A DNA stretch of 64,000 bases from an uncultured Prochlorococcus sp. GTDB lineage: Bacteria > Cyanobacteriota > Cyanobacteriia > PCC-6307 > Cyanobiaceae. The stretch covers positions 1 through 64,000 of the forward strand of contig CACJPB010000001.1 in NCBI GenBank assembly GCA_902595175.1. The letters run 5' to 3'. Below, in pieces: positions 15,661 through 24,718 of this stretch (its first letter is position 1; each line of letters starts with the position of its first letter). The position numbers and the translations under genes were made by a program. Below the pieces are notes generated by a model. The model saw only the letters and a list, made by a program, of their open reading frames with translations, ran no database searches and was not told the DNA's origin.

Positions 15661-15881
15661 TAAGTAAAATTACTTACCGTGAGTATAAATGCTTATTTTT
15701 AAAATTTTATTGCGAATTTGATAATAAAAAAAAGTGACTTTTTAAATGAGACTTGTTAAATTTTTAAACATAAATGCCACATATTGACTAATAAAATGAA
15801 TACTCAGAAGTAAATCATTGAAGATTTGGTTTACATAAGTTAATATTTATGTTACTTTAGTTAACAATTATTATTTTTTTA

Positions 15882-16088
15882 ATGACAAAATCAGGAGTAA
15901 CTACAGAATCGGGTGGAAGACAGAATATGTTCCCATCAGAAACTAGGCCTTATATTGATGAAACTGTGTCTTACGATGGATATCCTGAAAATGCAGAAAA
16001 AGTAAATGGTAGATGGGCTATGGTTGGTTTCGTTGCACTATTAGGTGCCTATGTCACAACAGGACAGATCATCCCTGGAATTTTTTAA
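15882..16088 (+). CDS. hli: High-light-inducible protein (Hlip)
   Basis: Protein of 68 aa. After a 38-residue polar N-terminus comes the chlorophyll-binding helix: EKVNGRWAMVGFVALLGAY, with the paired E and R of the LHC/ELIP motif. It ends TTGQIIPGIF. Hlips are single-span thylakoid proteins that protect photosystems under high light or nutrient stress. The GQIIPG ending is the type shared with cyanophage copies. Confidence 0.92.
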   Translation: MTKSGVTTESGGRQNMFPSETRPYIDETVSYDGYPENAEKVNGRWAMVGFVALLGAYVTTGQIIPGIF

Positions 16089-16495
16089 AACCCAAATACA
16101 GTTTTTATAAACTCTTTGTTTTGCTTTTTAGATAAAATTTGAATTTTTATTTTAAATTTGAAAATAAAAAAAACCAAATAAAGGTTGTGACATTTAGGAA
16201 AAATATTATTCCTAGGAAAATATAAGCAAATTTTTTGCCGATGAATGCTGTCTCTGGTTCAAGCTTTACTCTCATTAAATTCTTGAATTATTTCGATTAA
16301 GATAGCATTAATTAACAAGTAAATATATGTTTTAAAAAAGAAAAATAATCAAATTGATAATTTATTTTAGAAAGTTAGTAACTATAAAAATTTCCTCTAT
16401 TATATTAAATCGTTTTCTACAATAAAGAGTATTAAATTAGAAAAAAGCCCAATTTAATTTAAATTAGACTTTTGAAAGAAAATAAAAGAGTTGAA
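16089..16495. other. AT-rich intergenic stretch
   Basis: This lies between convergent hli genes. It holds several short A/T tracts and one 19-codon frame from ATG 16241 that I do not trust. No clear terminator, promoter or RNA could be supported. Confidence 0.3.
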
Positions 16496-16636
16496 TTAGA
16501 TAAAACCTGGAATGATTTGCCCTGTTGTTAAATATGCTCCTAATAAAGCAACAAAACCCAACATTGCGAATCTACCGTTAAGCTTTTCAGCAACGATTTT
16601 TTCTTTTTCAATAATTTTTGGTTCGTTATTTTTCAT
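16496..16636 (-). CDS. hli: High-light-inducible protein (Hlip)
   Basis: Protein of 46 aa from the ATG at 16636; the frame is open further upstream but that part overlaps another hli and is not used. Chlorophyll-binding helix AEKLNGRFAMLGFVALLGAY and ending GQIIPGFI. The ATG shares one base with the stop of the hli just upstream (TAATG), so the pair is coupled. Confidence 0.9.
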   Translation of the reverse strand: MKNNEPKIIEKEKIVAEKLNGRFAMLGFVALLGAYLTTGQIIPGFI

Positions 16637-16743
16637 TAGAACCAACCTGGAATAATCTGGCCTGTTGTGACATATGCGCCAACTGCTGCAACGAAACCTA
16701 ACATTGCCGCCCAACCATTAAAACGTTCTGCTTCTGGAGTCAT
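16636..16743 (-). CDS. hli: Minimal high-light-inducible protein (Hlip)
   Basis: Protein of 35 aa: AERFNGWAAMLGFVAAVGAY with ending GQIIPGWF. The usual arginine of NGR is replaced by tryptophan (NGWAAM). This is about the shortest form of the family. First gene of a coupled two-gene unit. Confidence 0.85.
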   Translation of the reverse strand: MTPEAERFNGWAAMLGFVAAVGAYVTTGQIIPGWF

Positions 16744-16991
16744 TTTTTTTGTGTAATTTGTAAATAAATATAACATAAATATTTAATATAGTAAAGAAAA
16801 TTAGTGATTAGTCCTCTCTTTATCAGAAAAATTCAAAAAAGTGCTACATATATGTGTCGAAATATACCTTATCGATATTATTATTTTTGTTCCGATTTTT
16901 TTAATTTGGAAAAAAAATATAAGCTTTTCGCCTTGTTTTTTTTTTTTTGGTACATCCTCATTTACAGGTAATTTAAATTAATATATTAATA
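16744..16991 (+). ncRNA. Candidate + strand small RNA or 41-codon gene ahead of a strong terminator
   Basis: A strong + strand terminator at 16992-17032 has no annotated + strand gene for more than 900 nt upstream. This gap must hold the transcript it ends. A 41-codon frame (ATG near 16851, starting MCRNIPYRYYYF) ends near 16976, but it is dominated by Phe/Tyr from a T-rich tract and looks weak. I favour a non-coding RNA. Confidence 0.4.
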
Positions 16992-17032
16992 GAGTCAGCT
17001 AGTAGGGATACAGGCTGACTCTTTTTTTTTTT
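16992..17032 (+). terminator. Strong rho-independent terminator
   Basis: GAGTCAGC (16992-16999) pairs with GCTGACTC (17014-17021), followed by an 11-base T run. On the other strand there is no T run, so direction is +. Confidence 0.85.
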
Positions 17033-17108
17033 AATTTTTAGTTTTTGGCTATAAGTAGTTTTTAGAATTCAAATAATTGCTATTAATAAATTAGATACAT
17101 AAGAATTT

Positions 17109-17273
17109 ATGTCATTCGCGACTTACTACATGCATTTAATTTTTGGCAGGATTCCCTCTCTACTGAATTCTGATTTAATACTTTATATCTTGCCTGCTCT
17201 TACAATTTCAATATTATTTTTTAGCCTTAAAATCATGTTTTTCAAGACTCCTAAATTGAGAAAGGTTAAATAA
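17109..17273 (+). CDS. Small membrane protein, unknown
   Basis: Protein of 54 aa with hydrophobic helices at about residues 22-46 and a basic C-terminus (FFKTPKLRKVK). Unknown function; follows a terminator, so it probably has its own promoter. Confidence 0.5.
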   Translation: MSFATYYMHLIFGRIPSLLNSDLILYILPALTISILFFSLKIMFFKTPKLRKVK

Positions 17274-17326
17274 TCAAGGATTTTAAAATTATTTTTTTTT
17301 ACTGAAGCGCCTAATTTTTTTTAATT

Positions 17327-17944
17327 TTGGATAATAGACTTTTTTTTTCGGCAACTCTAAGAAATAGAGACTGCATTGGTGATGTACTATCCCAAATTAT
17401 AAAAAAAGGTTCAGTATTAGAAATCGGGAGTGGCAGTGGTGAACATGGAGTGTTTTTTCAAAAACGATTTCCTGGAATAATTTGGCAAACAAGTGACCCA
17501 GAGTTAGTGCATAGAAAAAGTATAAGTTCTTGGATTGAGTATGAAAACCTATCCAAGAAAATGCCCCAGCCTCTTGAGATTGATGTAGAGAAAATTCCTT
17601 GGAAAATTCCATTGATATTAGCTAATTCTTTGCAAGGAATAGTCTCTATAAATATGATTCATGTAGCAGAGTGGTCTTGTACTGTAGCACTCTTAAAAGA
17701 GTCAGGAAAATTACTGAATAAGGGACAATTTTTGATTTTGTATGGGCCATTTAAAATTTGTAATAAGCATACAAGTGAAAGTAATTATTTTTTCGATAAT
17801 TCATTAAAAATGCAAAATGATCTTTGGGGTATTAAAAATCTTGAAGAAGTTTGTGATGAGAGTAAGAAAAATGGTTTTACTCAAGAGGATATTATTAGAA
17901 TGCCTGCAAATAATTTTTCAATAATTTACAGAAAAGTTTTTTGA
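17327..17944 (+). CDS. DUF938-type SAM-dependent methyltransferase
   Basis: Protein of 205 aa starting at TTG. Motif I is VLEIGSGSGEHG (about residues 30-41), an acidic end of strand 2 at TSDPE, and a motif IV-like SINMIHVAEW. This layout fits the DUF938 methyltransferase family. Substrate unknown. The start gives DNRLFFSATLRNRD, which resembles the family N-terminus. Confidence 0.75.
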   Translation: MDNRLFFSATLRNRDCIGDVLSQIIKKGSVLEIGSGSGEHGVFFQKRFPGIIWQTSDPELVHRKSISSWIEYENLSKKMPQPLEIDVEKIPWKIPLILANSLQGIVSINMIHVAEWSCTVALLKESGKLLNKGQFLILYGPFKICNKHTSESNYFFDNSLKMQNDLWGIKNLEEVCDESKKNGFTQEDIIRMPANNFSIIYRKVF

Positions 17945-17995
17945 TAAGGCAAATAAAAATATCAATAAGTTTTTAAAATTCATCTTATTAGATGA

Positions 17996-18157
17996 TCAAC
18001 CTGATAGTTTTTTGCTCCATTCTTTATGCTTTTGATCTAAATCTGAAATTTTTTCGCCTAGACTCAATTGTCTTTCTAATAATTCAACTTTGGTAAGTGT
18101 TATTTTTTCCGAATAAAATTTAATAGGCTGTTTACCATGTAAATTGTCGCCACTCAT
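17996..18157 (-). CDS. Small helical protein, unknown
   Basis: Protein of 53 aa, charged, with a likely coiled helix (VELLERQLSLGEKISDLDQ). It is soluble and convergent with the methyltransferase. No family recognised. Confidence 0.5.
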   Translation of the reverse strand: MSGDNLHGKQPIKFYSEKITLTKVELLERQLSLGEKISDLDQKHKEWSKKLSG

Positions 18158-18264
18158 AAAATTACTAAACTTGTGAGTATTTTCTAAGATGAAAAATTTG
18201 TTATTGCTAATTCTTTTATATTTTTTTCAGATTTGCGTAAATTAAAGTGATAAAGAATTCATGC

Positions 18265-19443
18265 TTATTGTGTTTTTAATCCACCATTTTTGTATGAAGA
18301 TCGCCATATATATCTTCCTCTCTTGATTTCTGACTCAACTGCAACGCAATTGCAGGCAATATTCCATAAAGCTTTGTGTATTGGATCAGGATTAAAAAGA
18401 TATGCTTTTTTAAAGGCTTTTTTAATTAAAACAGTTGCCTTTTTTGCATGATAATGAGGGATCGTTGGACATACATGATGAACGACATGGCTAGAACCTA
18501 TATTATGGTGAAGAAAATTAAGGACACTACCGTAAGGCCTGTCAATGGATAGAAATGCTCCTCTCATAAAGGAAAATTCCGTATTTGAAAGATGAGGTAC
18601 ATCTGAATCTGTATGATGAAGCCATGTATAAACTACTAGCCAACAATTAACCACTAGTAAAGGGCCAAAATACAGAGTAATTATTGGAAATAATCCATAC
18701 TTGAAAACTAAATAAACAATGCCCACTAATGTCAAACCTACGCCAATATCTGATATCCAAACTTTCTTGGCCCATACTGATGGCCATAATGCTTTAGAGA
18801 ATGGTTTAATTGGCCAAAAATGATTTGAAGTGCCATATTTAATACCTCCTGTACTTCCAGTAAGTAAATAAGCAGGCCAGCCAAATATTAGATGTAAAAC
18901 AAGTTGAAGAATTCCATAATTTTTCTTACCCAAGGAATTTGAAAAATGTAATTCTTTTTCTCCGCCAACTTTTTCTGTAACTCCGTTTCCTTTAATAACT
19001 AAAGGGACGTGAGTTTCTCCATTAGTTATGTTATTTGTGAATCTATGATGAACTGCATGAGAACGCTGCCAAGAAAAATAAGGTACCAGAAGTAATGAAT
19101 GTAGTAAGTAACCAATTACAGATTCTAATGTTTTGTTTTTAGAGAATGCTCCATGCCCACATTCATGGGCAATTACCCAGAATCCCATTGCAGTGGTTCC
19201 TGATATTAATGCGTAAATTATCCAAATTGGGATCATTTTTGGGGTAAATGGAATAGATAACCCTATTGCGACTACTAATGATTGAATGAAAGCTGATTGT
19301 AAAAGATACCTCAAAGAAGTTTTGGTATTGCACCTAAAGTAGTGATCTGGGATAACATCCTGAAATTCTTTTATGCCTGGAATATCATTATCCTTTATTA
19401 CAAGCGCTTGGCCTTTAAGACCAGAAAATTTTATATTACTCAA
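18265..19443 (-). CDS. Acyl-lipid fatty acid desaturase (DesA-like)
   Basis: Membrane di-iron desaturase of 392 aa. The three histidine boxes are HECGH (93-97), HAVHH (129-133) and HVVHH (about 315-320), separated by pairs of hydrophobic spans. It introduces a double bond into membrane glycerolipid acyl chains using ferredoxin. The box pattern fits the delta-12/omega-3 type. A second desaturase lies 1.6 kb away on the same strand. Exact regiospecificity cannot be read here. Confidence 0.88.
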   Translation of the reverse strand: MSNIKFSGLKGQALVIKDNDIPGIKEFQDVIPDHYFRCNTKTSLRYLLQSAFIQSLVVAIGLSIPFTPKMIPIWIIYALISGTTAMGFWVIAHECGHGAFSKNKTLESVIGYLLHSLLLVPYFSWQRSHAVHHRFTNNITNGETHVPLVIKGNGVTEKVGGEKELHFSNSLGKKNYGILQLVLHLIFGWPAYLLTGSTGGIKYGTSNHFWPIKPFSKALWPSVWAKKVWISDIGVGLTLVGIVYLVFKYGLFPIITLYFGPLLVVNCWLVVYTWLHHTDSDVPHLSNTEFSFMRGAFLSIDRPYGSVLNFLHHNIGSSHVVHHVCPTIPHYHAKKATVLIKKAFKKAYLFNPDPIHKALWNIACNCVAVESEIKRGRYIWRSSYKNGGLKTQ

Positions 19444-19694
19444 ATTTTTGTTGGTTTAGAATTTTGATAAATAAAAGTGAATTTATATGTTCTATTATCC
19501 ATCACAGGATCTCATAATGAAAAGAATTTATTAATTTTTTTTCGATAAAGTTTTTAAGATTTTAATTTAATATTCAAATAAAATTATCCTAGCCAAACAT
19601 TTTTATTTATTCTTTTATCGTAATCTTATTAATTTTTTATTTCTTTCTTTCTTTTTTATGCTGCTTGTCTTTGCTCTTTTAGAGCTTAATTAAT

Positions 19695-19826
19695 TTAAAG
19701 ACCGCGTATATACTTCTTAGGTAAACCAGGTTGTTTACGAGGCTTTACTAGGATAGGTAAAACAATAACTCCTACTGTAAAAAGACAGATTGGAGCAACT
19801 ACCATCAATATAGATTCTAGAGACAT
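19695..19826 (-). CDS. Single-span membrane microprotein
   Basis: Protein of 43 aa: one hydrophobic helix (about residues 6-27) then a basic, proline-containing tail (KPRKQPGLPKKYIRGL). The plan recalls small photosynthetic-complex subunits, but I cannot name one. Confidence 0.5.
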   Translation of the reverse strand: MSLESILMVVAPICLFTVGVIVLPILVKPRKQPGLPKKYIRGL

Positions 19827-20015
19827 GAATAATTTTGAATTTATTAATAAATAGCAAGATTTTTTTTTAAAGTCATGCGTATTTATATCTATTTTGTGAG
19901 GATAGATTCAAAATTTTTATAAATTATTAAGTAAAAAAGAAAAAAAGCTTAAAAAAGAGCAATTTTTTCAATATTCATCCTAACTACTTAATAATTATTT
20001 AAATAGTGATTAGTT

Positions 20016-20156
20016 ATGAATCAAGAAAAAAATTGGATGCTTATTACTTATTATTGTCCAACTCATGGTGATTCAGGATTAGTAAAACCGATTCAATTAA
20101 CAAAAAAAGAAATTAGTAAAACATTCTTAAAAAAAGATAGGAGTTCTAAAAATTAA
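20016..20156 (+). CDS. Small protein with CPTHG motif, unknown
   Basis: Protein of 46 aa, basic, soluble, with a YYCPTHGD segment. Clean ATG start; no recognised family. Confidence 0.45.
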   Translation: MNQEKNWMLITYYCPTHGDSGLVKPIQLTKKEISKTFLKKDRSSKN

Positions 20157-20286
20157 TTTTTAGAATAAAACTATATTTTTATAAAATGTTCAAAATCTTG
20201 AATGAAATCTGATTAATTAAAATCCTGCAAAAATGCCATAAGCTGCTTTTTTATAAGCGTTATTAGAAATAATTGAAAAACATATC

Positions 20287-20439
20287 TTAATTTGTATCAG
20301 AATCGCATGTTAATTCACATTGATTAAGATCATGTGATGATATTTTTTCTAAAATTCTTAACATATCAATTTCGGAAAGCTCCCCATTCGAGTTCCATTT
20401 TAAAGTTGTTTTCCTTTGAGGTGAATTTTTGTTATTCAT
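20287..20439 (-). CDS. Small protein with CX3C tail
   Basis: Protein of 50 aa ending QCELTCDSDTN (a CX3C pair). A very strong ribosome site, GGGAGGTGA, lies in the last codons of the upstream gene, so translation is well supported. Function unknown. Confidence 0.55.
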   Translation of the reverse strand: MNNKNSPQRKTTLKWNSNGELSEIDMLRILEKISSHDLNQCELTCDSDTN

Positions 20440-20440
20440 T

Positions 20441-20641
20441 TTAATCACCTCCCTTTAAATGAACTTCTAAACAACGAGTAATACATTCTTGATGACCTTC
20501 CACAATACTGCATTCAGTAATACACTCGAAATATGAATTAATAGAATCTATTTCTTTATTCTGGTTTGTAGAAACAAATGAATCATTCATAATATTTTGG
20601 GATTTATTTGAAAAAGAGATATAGCACGAATTTATGTTCAA
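20441..20641 (-). CDS. Small protein with twin CX3C motif
   Basis: Protein of up to 66 aa; a second ATG at 20590 would give 49 aa. Near its end lies C-x3-C-x8-C-x3-C (CITEC...CITRC), a hairpin-like pattern that could form disulfides or bind metal. It directly precedes another CX3C-bearing microprotein. Confidence 0.55.
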   Translation of the reverse strand: MNINSCYISFSNKSQNIMNDSFVSTNQNKEIDSINSYFECITECSIVEGHQECITRCLEVHLKGGD

Positions 20642-20876
20642 TAATTTAATTTATTAAGTTAATCAGAAAAAATAAGTATTATTTACTAAATTTTTTTGCA
20701 ACTGGTTTACCTTGAAAAAGATAGTAATATCTTCTTTTAAAACACAAAAGTAAAAATTAATTTTGATTATTTAATATTAATTTATAAGGCAATCTTCTTA
20801 AAAAATCAGCATAAAGACTGATTTACTTTTCAGTAATTTAGTTAGATGATTAAAAAGTATACTTTTAGATTTTCAA

Positions 20877-21029
20877 ATGAAATCAGTAATTACTTGGCTT
20901 TCGAAAATGTTAGAGAGTATGGCAAATGCTTTTGTGCATCCTTTAAAGAATGACTTGCCTCCATCTATTGGTACTCATGCATATAGCAGTATTCCTCTAA
21001 AAAGAAAATTGAGAAGAAGGTTGAATTAG
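20877..21029 (+). CDS. Small basic protein, unknown
   Basis: Protein of 50 aa: N-terminal amphipathic helix, then a Pro-rich middle (NDLPPSIGTHAY) and a very basic end (LKRKLRRRLN). It is convergent with the second desaturase, 3 nt apart. No family recognised. Confidence 0.45.
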   Translation: MKSVITWLSKMLESMANAFVHPLKNDLPPSIGTHAYSSIPLKRKLRRRLN

Positions 21030-21032
21030 GTA

Positions 21033-22139
21033 TTAATTTATTGGAATTAATTTTTCATTTTTATTATCCCAAATAATATATTTGAAGCAGTTTGAAAAAT
21101 CGCTTAATTTTAAGAACTTTGATTGTTGGAGTAAATGAATGTTTGCTTTATGACAAGCTCTTAAGTTGTAATTTGGTATTCTCTCAGAGAGATGGTGAAT
21201 GCTGTGGAAGGATATGTCTGCTAAAAACCAATTTAGCCAATTGGGGATATCTAAATTGCTACTACCTAAAATAGCTCCATTGATGAGATCCCAATTTTTT
21301 GTATTTTTAGCATATGCATTTTCGTAGTTATGTTGTACGAAAAAAACACATATTAAAATGGCTGCTGATAAGGTTAATATAATGGAATAAAATGATAAGA
21401 AAAAAACTACCCCCAACCATTTACACATAAAAATCCACCCTATTATTACTGCTATATTATTGATTATTAATTCACTTATTTCACTAAAATTATCTCCATA
21501 ATCAGAAAAAGGTGGTTTGACTCTTGAATTAATAACTAATATTTGAGAAATATCTCTGTTTTTTATTTTGATAAAAGTCTCTTCCATTATATCTTTAATG
21601 AAATTAAAAATAATAATAACTAGTCCTAATCTAGGTTTTAAAACTAAGTAAAAAAAACCGCCAGGGAAAAGCATCATCCAGTTTCGACTTACTTTATAAA
21701 GTATTTGATCTCTTTTTGTAAGAGATTCATAATCTTGAAGACTTAAAACATCTATTGGCCCTCTGTAAATTTCCCAATTTCCATTATTTCTATGATGAAA
21801 TGCATGATCAATTGACCATGACTTCTGGGGAATACCATTAACCAAGCCAAGTAAAAATCCAAAGAAGCGGTTTAATTTCCGTTTTGTAAAGAGGGAATTA
21901 TGACCGCAATCATGCATTAATGAGAATGTTCGAGAAGAGAATAGAGTTAAAAGAATTATAAAAGGTACCAATAGAAATCCTTTAATTAATAATGAAAAAG
22001 GTTGATTTAATATTTGGTGGACGATTATCCAAATAGAAATCATTGGGAAGATGGTAGTAATAATTTGATAAAAAGCTCTGATATTATTTCTTTTTAAAAA
22101 TGGCTTTATTAAAAAATCACCCTTTTTTACTTTAAGCAT
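21033..22139 (-). CDS. Fatty acid desaturase, second copy type
   Basis: Membrane desaturase of 368 aa with boxes HDCGH (76-80), HAFHH (112-116) and HSIHH (about 320). It differs clearly from the desaturase at 18265-19443 in length and sequence, so it is not a recent duplicate. SERIPNYNL after the third box recalls plant and cyanobacterial omega-type enzymes. It likely acts on membrane lipids or a lipid-like molecule; substrate unknown. Confidence 0.82.
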   Translation of the reverse strand: MLKVKKGDFLIKPFLKRNNIRAFYQIITTIFPMISIWIIVHQILNQPFSLLIKGFLLVPFIILLTLFSSRTFSLMHDCGHNSLFTKRKLNRFFGFLLGLVNGIPQKSWSIDHAFHHRNNGNWEIYRGPIDVLSLQDYESLTKRDQILYKVSRNWMMLFPGGFFYLVLKPRLGLVIIIFNFIKDIMEETFIKIKNRDISQILVINSRVKPPFSDYGDNFSEISELIINNIAVIIGWIFMCKWLGVVFFLSFYSIILTLSAAILICVFFVQHNYENAYAKNTKNWDLINGAILGSSNLDIPNWLNWFLADISFHSIHHLSERIPNYNLRACHKANIHLLQQSKFLKLSDFSNCFKYIIWDNKNEKLIPIN

Positions 22140-22221
22140 ATTTTTATTATTTGTTAGATACTAACAATTTTTTAAAATTATTGATTTTTGAATAAACAAC
22201 AAAGATATTTTAAAAATCATA

Positions 22222-22377
22222 CTAAAGAATAAATTCTTTAGACATAGTTCTCAATTGATCTAGATTTAATCTTTCTAAGTAATTTTTAAAGTCACTAAGA
22301 TTCTTAGTAGAGTCAGAATTTTTGGTCTCGTAAATAAGACTATTAGAAATTAACTCAATAAGGTGATCTTTATCCAT
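22222..22377 (-). CDS. Small acidic helical protein, unknown
   Basis: Protein of 51 aa, two predicted helices (KDHLIELISNSLIYE and FKNYLERLNLDQLRTM). Soluble. No family recognised. Confidence 0.5.
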   Translation of the reverse strand: MDKDHLIELISNSLIYETKNSDSTKNLSDFKNYLERLNLDQLRTMSKEFIL

Positions 22378-22461
22378 AATTCCTTATAGACCAAAATTCC
22401 TGTTTAAAAAATTAAGGTCTTGAATTCGAGATCATTAACTCATCTCAATTGAGAGTAATTT

Positions 22462-22680
22462 TTATAAATTTTTTAAATCTTTTTCTATTTTTTCTAATCT
22501 TTCATTTAATTCTTTTTGCTCCTTAATCAAGGATTTTTTCTTTTCTGCACGCTCTTTGTTCAAAGGAGAATTGAAATATTTTTGGTAAGAAACAAAAAAA
22601 ACTGCTATTGCGACTGCAATGCCAAGAGCACCAATTATTAAAATTGGAGACGATGGAAAGTCATAAAATGGAATTGACAA
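22462..22680 (-). CDS. Membrane-anchored coiled-coil protein, unknown
   Basis: Protein of 72 aa: one membrane helix (about residues 12-32) followed by a lysine/glutamate heptad-like coil from about 42 to the end (KEQKELNERLEKIEKDL). It could tether or oligomerise at the membrane. Confidence 0.6.
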   Translation of the reverse strand: MSIPFYDFPSSPILIIGALGIAVAIAVFFVSYQKYFNSPLNKERAEKKKSLIKEQKELNERLEKIEKDLKNL

Positions 22681-22889
22681 TGTATTTTATTAAAAACAAA
22701 TCCTAGCTATCTCATAAACAAAAAATGAGGAATAAATACTTATTTCTTGAGAAACTTTATGATTAATTATGCTTGTTATTTTGTAAAAAATACAAAAGCT
22801 TTATCTTTAGTTAAATTTAAAAAATAAGTATTTGTACAGCTGTCAAATAATGAATGACTAATAATGATTAAACTAGTAAAAAGTTTTTC

Positions 22890-23207
22890 ATGAAGAAAAT
22901 CATTAATAAAAAACATAATAAAAATGAACCATGGTTTAAATGGTTAACGAGAGAACTTAATTCTTATGAAGCTTTTCAGGATTTCGAATCAGGAAAAAAT
23001 CCACGAGATGTTGCAGAGGATTTTATTTCTAGAAATAGTATTGCAATTGCCGAAGTTTTCGAAGATTTTGATGATGAAGATAAAGATACACTTGATCAGT
23101 TTCTTAAATTAACCGAATGCGAGATGCATGTGTTTAAGATTATTGAAAAACAAATAGAGTTAAGAAACAAGATAAGATTTGTAGACTTTAAAAAGGGAAA
23201 GAAATAA
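22890..23207 (+). CDS. Small acidic protein, paralogue of the gene at 33526
   Basis: Protein of 105 aa. NPRDVAEDFISRN, then DKDTLDQFLKLTECEMHVFK parallels the 88-residue protein encoded at 33526-33792 (TPSQIAERFVNEN, then NYDALTEFMKLSESELHILK). Both start with an aromatic-rich WFKWL or WFSWF segment. A small helical family of unknown role. Confidence 0.6.
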   Translation: MKKIINKKHNKNEPWFKWLTRELNSYEAFQDFESGKNPRDVAEDFISRNSIAIAEVFEDFDDEDKDTLDQFLKLTECEMHVFKIIEKQIELRNKIRFVDFKKGKK

Positions 23208-23218
23208 AGAGCTAAATT

Positions 23219-23554
23219 CTATATAAGTTTATTTTTCCCATTACCTTTTTTTCCAAAGCCTAGCCAGATGAACCACACGATCCATCCGAAGATAGGTATT
23301 AAATTAATAAAGATCCATTTCCAATCTTTTCCAAAATCTTTGATTCTCCTTATATCAATAGCTATTTGAGGAATGATACAAATTATTCCATAAGCATTGA
23401 AACCAAAAGTTTTTAAAAATATTGGAATAGTTAGGAAAGAAATTATAAGATTCGCTAGTTGAACTAACCACCAGTCCGATCGGGATGTAAATCCTTTGAA
23501 GTCTGTAGCTTTAATCCAAAACTCTTTATATGCCTCCAAAAAGTTATTAAGCAT
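23219..23554 (-). CDS. DUF805 membrane protein
   Basis: Protein of 111 aa from the ATG at 23554. FKGFTSRSDWW at the start, three to four hydrophobic spans, and IDIRRIKDFGKDWKW in the middle match the DUF805 (YhaH-like) family of small inner-membrane proteins. Function unknown. Confidence 0.75.
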   Translation of the reverse strand: MLNNFLEAYKEFWIKATDFKGFTSRSDWWLVQLANLIISFLTIPIFLKTFGFNAYGIICIIPQIAIDIRRIKDFGKDWKWIFINLIPIFGWIVWFIWLGFGKKGNGKNKLI

Positions 23555-23622
23555 CAATTAAAAATCCAAAGAATTTAAGATTATCAATTTAATCTTCAAT
23601 TTATCAAAATATTATTTATTTA

Positions 23623-23784
23623 CTAAATAGGATCAAATAAATTCATATCATTTGAATCTTGTTTTGGGATCTCATCTTGATTTGGTAATGCACAGAATCC
23701 GTCTTTGCAAATCATCTTTTCTTTTGCAATACTTGAAGTCTCTGAGAATGTATTTTTGTTGTTATTTGAAGATCCTTTCAACAT
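23623..23784 (-). CDS. Small acidic protein, unknown
   Basis: Protein of 53 aa with a CKDGFC segment (CX4C) in the middle and an acidic C-terminal half. Soluble; function unknown. Confidence 0.45.
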   Translation of the reverse strand: MLKGSSNNNKNTFSETSSIAKEKMICKDGFCALPNQDEIPKQDSNDMNLFDPI

Positions 23785-23863
23785 TTATATAAAAAAAATT
23801 AAATCCAATATTTAATTAATAACTCAATTGATTTTAATAAGCAATAAATTTAGTATTAATTAT

Positions 23864-23959
23864 TTACTTTTTTTGATTTGGCAAGTCTCTCCAAAATAGC
23901 GCCATAATATAAATGAATAAAGATATAGAACAAATATAAAGTAAAGAATTTAGATGCAT
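23864..23959 (-). CDS. Membrane microprotein, unknown
   Basis: Protein of 31 aa, one hydrophobic helix (SLLYICSISLFIYIMALFW) and a short polar tail. Confidence 0.4.
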   Translation of the reverse strand: MHLNSLLYICSISLFIYIMALFWRDLPNQKK

Positions 23960-24071
23960 TTTTATTTATTAAAGTAATTAGTAGGAGAGCCCCGTCACAA
24001 AAAGGAATAATTATAAATTTGTAGGTGTTTAACTTAGTAATCCTTCAAATTCTAGTATTTATTTAAGTTTT

Positions 24072-24212
24072 TTACGATTTATCCTTATTTATATCTGTTA
24101 AAGCTTTTCTACCTTCTTTAAGGGTTCTCGAGACAAGCCAAGACAAAGAGGAAAAAATAAGAGTGGTAAGTGTAATTAGGGAAATGTGAGTTGTATCAAT
24201 ATTATTAATCAA
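24072..24212 (-). CDS. Membrane microprotein, unknown
   Basis: Protein of 46 aa from a TTG start: one hydrophobic helix (about residues 10-28) then a basic tail (SRTLKEGRKALTDINKDKS). Function unknown. Confidence 0.45.
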   Translation of the reverse strand: MINNIDTTHISLITLTTLIFSSLSWLVSRTLKEGRKALTDINKDKS

Positions 24213-24257
24213 TTTAATGGAATTTTTTCAGAGATTGTAATTTAAAATCTAAAAATT

Positions 24258-24437
24258 TCAAACGTCAGATCTAGAATATGCAGGTATAAGCATTCCGCCA
24301 TCTTGGTCATCGTTATCATCATCAAATCCACCACCTAGAAGTAACTCAATTATTACAAGAACAGCTATTGGATAAAGACACCATAATATAGCTGTAAAAG
24401 GACTTACTGCTGAAGAGGCGGAGTAAAAATCTGTCAT
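24258..24437 (-). CDS. Small membrane protein with acidic DDxDDQDGG tail
   Basis: Protein of 59 aa: hydrophobic helix (about residues 15-37), then FDDDNDDQDGGMLIPAYSR. The acidic tail closely resembles that of the small protein at 25574-25708 (DDDDQDGGKLI) on the opposite strand. The acidic run could bind divalent cations; unproven. Confidence 0.55.
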   Translation of the reverse strand: MTDFYSASSAVSPFTAILWCLYPIAVLVIIELLLGGGFDDDNDDQDGGMLIPAYSRSDV

Positions 24438-24718
24438 GGATTGATATTAATCTAAAGAAACAACAATTGTGGATCCTACTGAGAGTGTTATTCAATATTT
24501 CTATAAATATTTTTAAAACTTTTCTCTGTCGTACGAATAAATCTTTAGTATTTATTGATATTTTTATTCCTTAATATGAATGTTAATAATAGTTTTGTTT
24601 AACCTTATGAGAAACTAATAATGACATAATGAATCCCACAATTGTAATTTTTTATACTTAACAATAATTGTACAATTCTGATTCAAAAACTATTATTTAT
24701 CTTGATTTTATAAATTCT

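Noticed and set aside
16637..16714. 5' extension of the 46-residue hli frame upstream of its ATG
   Set aside because: It lies inside another hli gene in a different frame; the ATG at 16636 gives a normal Hlip.
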